Shown here: piece by piece, positions 6,320 through 9,468 of the stretch
Position numbering within the stretch: the stretch's first letter is position 1
Layout: the number at the start of each line of letters is the position of its first letter
Assembly: GCA_016930475.1 (NCBI GenBank)
Contig: JAFGGR010000190.1
Span: 1-9,468 of the forward strand
Source: Clostridiales bacterium
GTDB lineage: Bacteria > Bacillota > Clostridia > Saccharofermentanales > Saccharofermentanaceae
Direction of reading: 5' to 3'
DNA: 9,468 nt
Made by a program: the position numbers and the translations under genes
Notes under the pieces: generated by a model
Database searches by the model: none
Told to the model about the DNA's origin: nothing
What the model saw: only the letters and a program-made list of their open reading frames with translations

Positions 6320-7324
6320 TTACGGTTGAATCCGGCTCTGTCGCCGGATTGCGCCTCCTCCGCCGTTTTTTCGGTATGTATCCTTCGTCCTTATGTCCTC
6401 GCCTTCAAAACGAAAGACCTTAAAATCCCCGATCAGGCGAGAATGAAGCCGATTGTCATAGTGTTTGCCGAGCTCGACCAGGGACAGATTGGTCGTTATG
6501 ACGGTCGCCCGGCCATTCTGTTGCCGCTCTCCGAGGATATATAAGAGATCCGCCGCGTTGTACGGACCTTTTGCCTCTACGCCCAACTCGTCGATAACGA
6601 GAAAATCAACATTAAGAATCAACCCCCGCTTCGCGCTGATCTCCGCATCCCTCTGCGGATCCGGACTGAACGAACGGATCAGCGTCCGATGTTCATCCAT
6701 TGTTTCGATCAGTTCGGTGGAGCGGATCACTAATACGGGCTCCGCGCGCTCCAAAATCGCGCGTGCGATGCTGATCGCCATAAATGTCTTTCCCGTGCCC
6801 GGATTCCCCCAAAAAAGCAGATTAGGACGTTCCTTAGCCTCTAAGTCAATGTACATACGACAAAATTCATAGATCGGGCGGATCTTCTCCGGATCGGAGT
6901 AGAACGCATCCGAATATTCCGAAAAGGAGATGCCCGGGTACCTGCGCAGACCGGATCGGTCAAAATAAGTCGGAACGAGCAGTGACTTCAGACACCGGCA
7001 AGGTTCGCCGTTCACAAATCCCTCGTCGCCGCATATGGAACAAAACGGCGTCGGACGATCATAATCCGCCGGGATGCCGAGCCGGACCAAGAGCGCGGTA
7101 TGCTCGTCCCGGAGGCGGTCCGATTCCGCGTCTGACCCGGAGTCGTCACGATTTTCGAGGAGAGCAAGCATCCGCTCCGCCGTATGGAGCCGAAGTTGCA
7201 CATCCTTTTCGCGAAGCTCCGGATATTTCTCGTAAAACTCGCGTACCTGACGAGTGCAGAGCACCTCACTTCGGGTCCTTCGATCCGACAAAATATTCAT
7301 GATCTCGGTGGGAATTTGCCCCAT
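6320..7324 (-). CDS. dnaC: DnaC/DnaI-type AAA+ helicase loader ATPase
   Basis: This is a 334-residue ATPase of the DnaC/DnaI/IstB group, which loads the replicative helicase onto DNA. The N-terminal half is helical and charged and ends in a probable zinc site, C95-x2-C98-x10-C109-x-C111. The AAA+ core shows Walker A GNPGTGKT (173-180), Walker B FLVIDE (241-246), a sensor-1 Asn in VITTN (275-279) and arginines in NRLHSRL (291-297) that can serve as the Arg finger. The C-terminal 20 or so residues contain a Gly4 run. AGGAGG at 7330-7335 is 5 bases from the ATG and overlaps the TAG stop codon of the upstream DnaD-like gene, which supports coupled expression. IstB-type transposition ATPases are related, but no transposase is near and the neighbour is DnaD-like, so a chromosomal loader is favoured. 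The symbol is a family label. Confidence 0.88.
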   Translation of the reverse strand: MGQIPTEIMNILSDRRTRSEVLCTRQVREFYEKYPELREKDVQLRLHTAERMLALLENRDDSGSDAESDRLRDEHTALLVRLGIPADYDRPTPFCSICGDEGFVNGEPCRCLKSLLVPTYFDRSGLRRYPGISFSEYSDAFYSDPEKIRPIYEFCRMYIDLEAKERPNLLFWGNPGTGKTFMAISIARAILERAEPVLVIRSTELIETMDEHRTLIRSFSPDPQRDAEISAKRGLILNVDFLVIDELGVEAKGPYNAADLLYILGERQQNGRATVITTNLSLVELGKHYDNRLHSRLIGDFKVFRFEGEDIRTKDTYRKNGGGGAIRRQSRIQP

Positions 7325-7333
7325 GCTTTCCTC

Positions 7334-8380
7334 CTAGCGCGGACCCGGGTCCGAAGGCTCCCGGGCGTAGCGCTCCATAAGTTCGTTCGGATCATCTTCG
7401 AAGCGATGAAGCTCTTCTTCCGTGTATGTTACGCCCGCAAAATTCTGCTTGATATTGCCTGCACCCGACTTCAGATCAGCAGCCTTTTCGCTCCGGTATC
7501 GGGCGCTGTTGAGCTTAGCCTGTTCGTTCTCAAAGGACTTGGCCTCGTCGAGCGTCTTGATCCCCGCGGCGTACCATGTCATCAGCAGGTCATTGGCTCG
7601 CTTCATCGACGGAGCCGCACTATATTCGCACACCTTCTGGATCGCGTACTCCATCACCTCGTAAGGATATGCGAGCTTCTCGATCCACAGACGTATGGTA
7701 TCCTCGTCAAAGCCGGTCATCTTCTTCCTCAAACGCTTGCCGAGCTTTCTGAGAGTGACCGCCACCGTCTCCTCGCGCATCAGGTAGGCGTCGAGGTCTT
7801 TGGCCGTACAAATGCCCTTCCCGTGCCACTGAACGGCCATGTATTTGATCTTGGACACCGAAGTCAACTGGTTGTCCTTATAAAGCTGTTGGAACAGCGC
7901 ATAAATGACATCCGGATCAAAGCCGAACTCGAAAAGCAACGTGTCGATTTCACGGTACCATTGATAGGCCATCGAGCCGTGAAAAAAGGTGCTTTCGATC
8001 GAGCCTGCCAATTTCTCCCGAGCTTCGTTGAGCGGAGATATCGGTTCGTTCTCCTTGACCTCTTCCCGGCTCGAGCGTTGAATATAGCGCTCCACCTCGG
8101 CAACCTTGATATCGCTGACTTTCAGCTTTCCACGCTCGTCCCGATCGATCAAACCGGCCAGCGCAAGCTCGGCCAGCGCCCCCTTTACATCCTGTATCGC
8201 AACGGAAAGCCGCGAGGCGATGTCTTTCTCTCCGATCGCATAGCCTTTCCCGGACGCCATCAAAAAGTATAGGTATATTTGCACCGAAATCCCCGAGAGC
8301 CCGGGCATATAATCGGAAATAAACAGGTCCGGCACCGCCGTATCTGAGAGCAGAAGCTTTTTTCGGTCATCGGATTTCAC
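7334..8380 (-). CDS. dnaD: DnaD-domain replication initiation protein
   Basis: DnaD/DnaB-type proteins of Bacillota remodel DNA at origins and help recruit the helicase loader. In this 348-residue protein, about residues 18-90 form an N-terminal winged-helix-like region (for example YAIGEKDIASRLSVAIQDVK). Two DnaD/DnaB C-terminal-type (DDBH2) domains follow: about 130-200, ending SKIKYMAVQWHGKGICTAKD, and about 210-285, ending ANDLLMTWYAAGIKTLDEA. The last 60 residues are charged and probably disordered. The start is GTG at 8380: an in-frame TGA lies two codons upstream, the next ATG is 24 codons in, and GGAGG at 8391-8395 is 10 bases away. It is first in an operon with the helicase loader, resembling the dnaB-dnaI pairing of Bacillus. 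Two DDBH2 domains could also justify the label DnaB-like, so the symbol is approximate. Confidence 0.88.
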   Translation of the reverse strand: MKSDDRKKLLLSDTAVPDLFISDYMPGLSGISVQIYLYFLMASGKGYAIGEKDIASRLSVAIQDVKGALAELALAGLIDRDERGKLKVSDIKVAEVERYIQRSSREEVKENEPISPLNEAREKLAGSIESTFFHGSMAYQWYREIDTLLFEFGFDPDVIYALFQQLYKDNQLTSVSKIKYMAVQWHGKGICTAKDLDAYLMREETVAVTLRKLGKRLRKKMTGFDEDTIRLWIEKLAYPYEVMEYAIQKVCEYSAAPSMKRANDLLMTWYAAGIKTLDEAKSFENEQAKLNSARYRSEKAADLKSGAGNIKQNFAGVTYTEEELHRFEDDPNELMERYAREPSDPGPR

Positions 8381-8416
8381 TTCAGGTCATCCTCCGCGAG
8401 CGTAAAATCAACCCTA

Positions 8417-8446
8417 ATTATAGCATCACCGGACTGCCTTTTCCAA
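8417..8446 (-). promoter_or_regulatory. Sigma-A promoter of the dnaD-dnaC-acpS operon (extended -10)
   Basis: On the minus strand, TTGGAA (8446-8441) is followed after 18 bases by a perfect TATAAT (8422-8417). TG at 8425-8424 gives an extended -10. The predicted start near 8410 leaves a leader of about 30 bases before the GTG start at 8380. It is the only clear promoter in the gap between nifJ and the dnaD-like gene, and lies just after the nifJ terminator. Confidence 0.8.
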
Positions 8447-8459
8447 CGCGAGAAGTGAT

Positions 8460-8496
8460 AAAAACAATACGGACCCGGGCGACCGCCCGGGTCCGT
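8460..8496 (-). terminator. Intrinsic terminator of nifJ
   Basis: Bases 8469-8480 and 8485-8496 form a perfect 12-bp, GC-rich stem around a 4-base loop. Read on the minus strand it is followed by ATTGTTTTT (8468-8460). It lies 36 bases after the nifJ stop codon and insulates the operon that begins about 15 bases further on. Confidence 0.95.
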
Positions 8497-8531
8497 AATC
8501 GGATCGTCCTTCAGAGGGCGAACAGGGGCGA

Positions 8532-9468
8532 TTACGCCTGCTCTGCCTTCTTCTTATAAGAGTCGTACCGCTCCATCGCGTCCTGCTTGTTCTTCTCAAA
8601 CAAGGCCTCGACCTTCTCGGTCGGATACTTCTTGTAGAGAGAGTTATAGCGGACCTCACTGTTCAGGAAGGCCATGAAATCGCCTGCGGGTTCCTTGGAG
8701 TCCAGCGTGAACGGATTCTTGCCCTCGTCCTTCAGCATCGGATTAAACCGGTACAACTGCCAATATCCGCACTCGACCGCATCCTTCTCGTGCTTCTGGG
8801 TGGAGCCCATGCCGGTCTTGATACCGTGGTTGATACACGGTGAATAGCAGATGATGATCGACGGGCCTTTATAGGCCTCCGCCTCGTTCATCGCCTTGAT
8901 GAGCTGGTTCTGGTTCGCGCCCATCGCGACCTGTGCGACGTACACGTATCCGTAAGCCATCGCCATCATGCCGAGGTCCTTCTTCTTGATCGGTTTACCG
9001 CCGGCGGCAAATTGCGCGATCGCTCCGGTCGGGGTCGACTTGGAAGCCTGTCCGCCGGTATTGGAATACACCTCGGTATCGAGGACCAAGACGTTCACAT
9101 CTTCGCCGGTCGCCAGAACATGGTCCAATCCACCGTATCCGATGTCATATGCCCAGCCGTCTCCGCCGATGATCCAGGTGGAGCGCTTCATGAAGTAATC
9201 CTCGTATTCGAGAATACTGTCGACTTCTGCCTTGATCGCCGCGTCACCGCCCTTGTAGCCCTTCAGTGCGACGCTCAGAGCGGCGGACACCTCGCGTGTC
9301 GCGTCGTTATCGTCGAATTTATCGAGCCATGTATTGCCGGCTTCCTTGATCCCATCTTCGTCGATCTTCTCAAGCAACGACTTGAGTTGGTCGGCTACGC
9401 GGTTCCGAAGCTGCTTTGCGCCCAAGTGCATGCCCAGACCGTGCTCCGCGTTATCCTCGAAAAGCGAG
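8532..9468 (-). CDS. nifJ: Pyruvate:ferredoxin oxidoreductase, C-terminal part (5' end outside window)
   Basis: PFOR oxidises pyruvate with CoA to acetyl-CoA and CO2 and reduces ferredoxin. The frame is open to the window edge and begins SLFEDNAEHGLG, a conserved PFOR segment, so the Met at 9431 is internal. About 311 residues of a protein normally near 1,170 are present. Counting from that Met, the thiamine-pyrophosphate and Mg2+ binding region is clear in GGDGWAYDIGYGGLDHVL (89-106) and DTEVYSNTGGQASKS (118-132). The conserved CYSPCINHGIKTGM follows. The C-terminus is Lys-rich. The gene ends with TAA at 8532 and has its own terminator. Its product, reduced ferredoxin, is the substrate of the Rnf complex encoded at the other end of the window. 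Confidence 0.97.
   Translation of the reverse strand, partial: SLFEDNAEHGLGMHLGAKQLRNRVADQLKSLLEKIDEDGIKEAGNTWLDKFDDNDATREVSAALSVALKGYKGGDAAIKAEVDSILEYEDYFMKRSTWIIGGDGWAYDIGYGGLDHVLATGEDVNVLVLDTEVYSNTGGQASKSTPTGAIAQFAAGGKPIKKKDLGMMAMAYGYVYVAQVAMGANQNQLIKAMNEAEAYKGPSIIICYSPCINHGIKTGMGSTQKHEKDAVECGYWQLYRFNPMLKDEGKNPFTLDSKEPAGDFMAFLNSEVRYNSLYKKYPTEKVEALFEKNKQDAMERYDSYKKKAEQA

Noticed and set aside
6320..7324. IstB-type transposition ATPase as alternative identity for the AAA+ gene
   Set aside because: There is no IstA transposase or terminal inverted repeat nearby, and the gene is coupled to a DnaD-domain gene, so a helicase loader fits better.
7184..8272. A 362-codon open frame on the + strand, antisense to the dnaD-like and dnaC-like genes
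   Set aside because: Over the dnaD-like gene its codons pair exactly with the minus-strand codons, so it is open simply because that gene avoids a few codons. The product matches no family I recognise, and the minus-strand genes have clear domains, SDs and a promoter.
8386..8390. ATG ACC TGA mini-frame just before the GTG start of the dnaD-like gene
   Set aside because: The ATG directly abuts the GGAGG, leaving no spacing for initiation, so a regulatory start-stop element is not supported.

Overview
The window looks like a chromosomal segment of an anaerobic Bacillota bacterium, most likely a member of the Clostridia. The evidence is an rnf operon in the order C-D-G-E-A-B, a pyruvate:ferredoxin oxidoreductase, a zinc-ribbon ribosomal protein L28, and a DnaD-domain protein paired with a DnaC/DnaI-type helicase loader. 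I cannot name a genus from the sequence. The region is densely packed. It contains no mobile element, CRISPR array, tRNA or rRNA that I can see, and no gene-free stretch longer than about 150 bases.

Left part (1-4333, + strand): the 3' end of rnfC, then complete rnfD, rnfG, rnfE, rnfA and rnfB. Together they encode a membrane Rnf complex (ferredoxin:NAD+ oxidoreductase coupled to Na+ or H+ transport). Genes overlap or lie within 27 bases of each other, so this is one transcription unit whose promoter is upstream of the window. Next come a promoter, rpmB (4426-4623, +) and a perfect-palindrome terminator at 4646-4672.

Right part (minus strand): a promoter at 8417-8446 drives a leftward operon. 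It encodes a DnaD-domain replication protein, a DnaC/DnaI-like AAA+ helicase loader, holo-ACP synthase (acpS) and a membrane-anchored SH3b/NlpC-P60-like protein. These genes are separated by 9, 1 and -4 bases. This operon converges with rpmB on the shared palindrome. Further right, the C-terminal third or so of a minus-strand pyruvate:ferredoxin oxidoreductase (nifJ) ends at 8532 and is closed by a strong 12-bp hairpin terminator.

Functionally, PFOR makes reduced ferredoxin from pyruvate and Rnf re-oxidises it to make NADH and an ion gradient. The two halves of this energy module flank a small replication/lipid-cofactor operon.

I see no wholly new multi-gene system. The most unusual points are: (1) an NlpC/P60-like domain in which all three expected catalytic positions appear replaced (Val290, Glu356, Met368); (2) a second flavinylation-like motif in RnfD, carried on a 14-codon segment bounded by an imperfect 13-bp direct repeat; (3) a CxxCxxCxxC tail on RnfE; and (4) a Gln in place of the usual Asp in the RnfG flavinylation motif.
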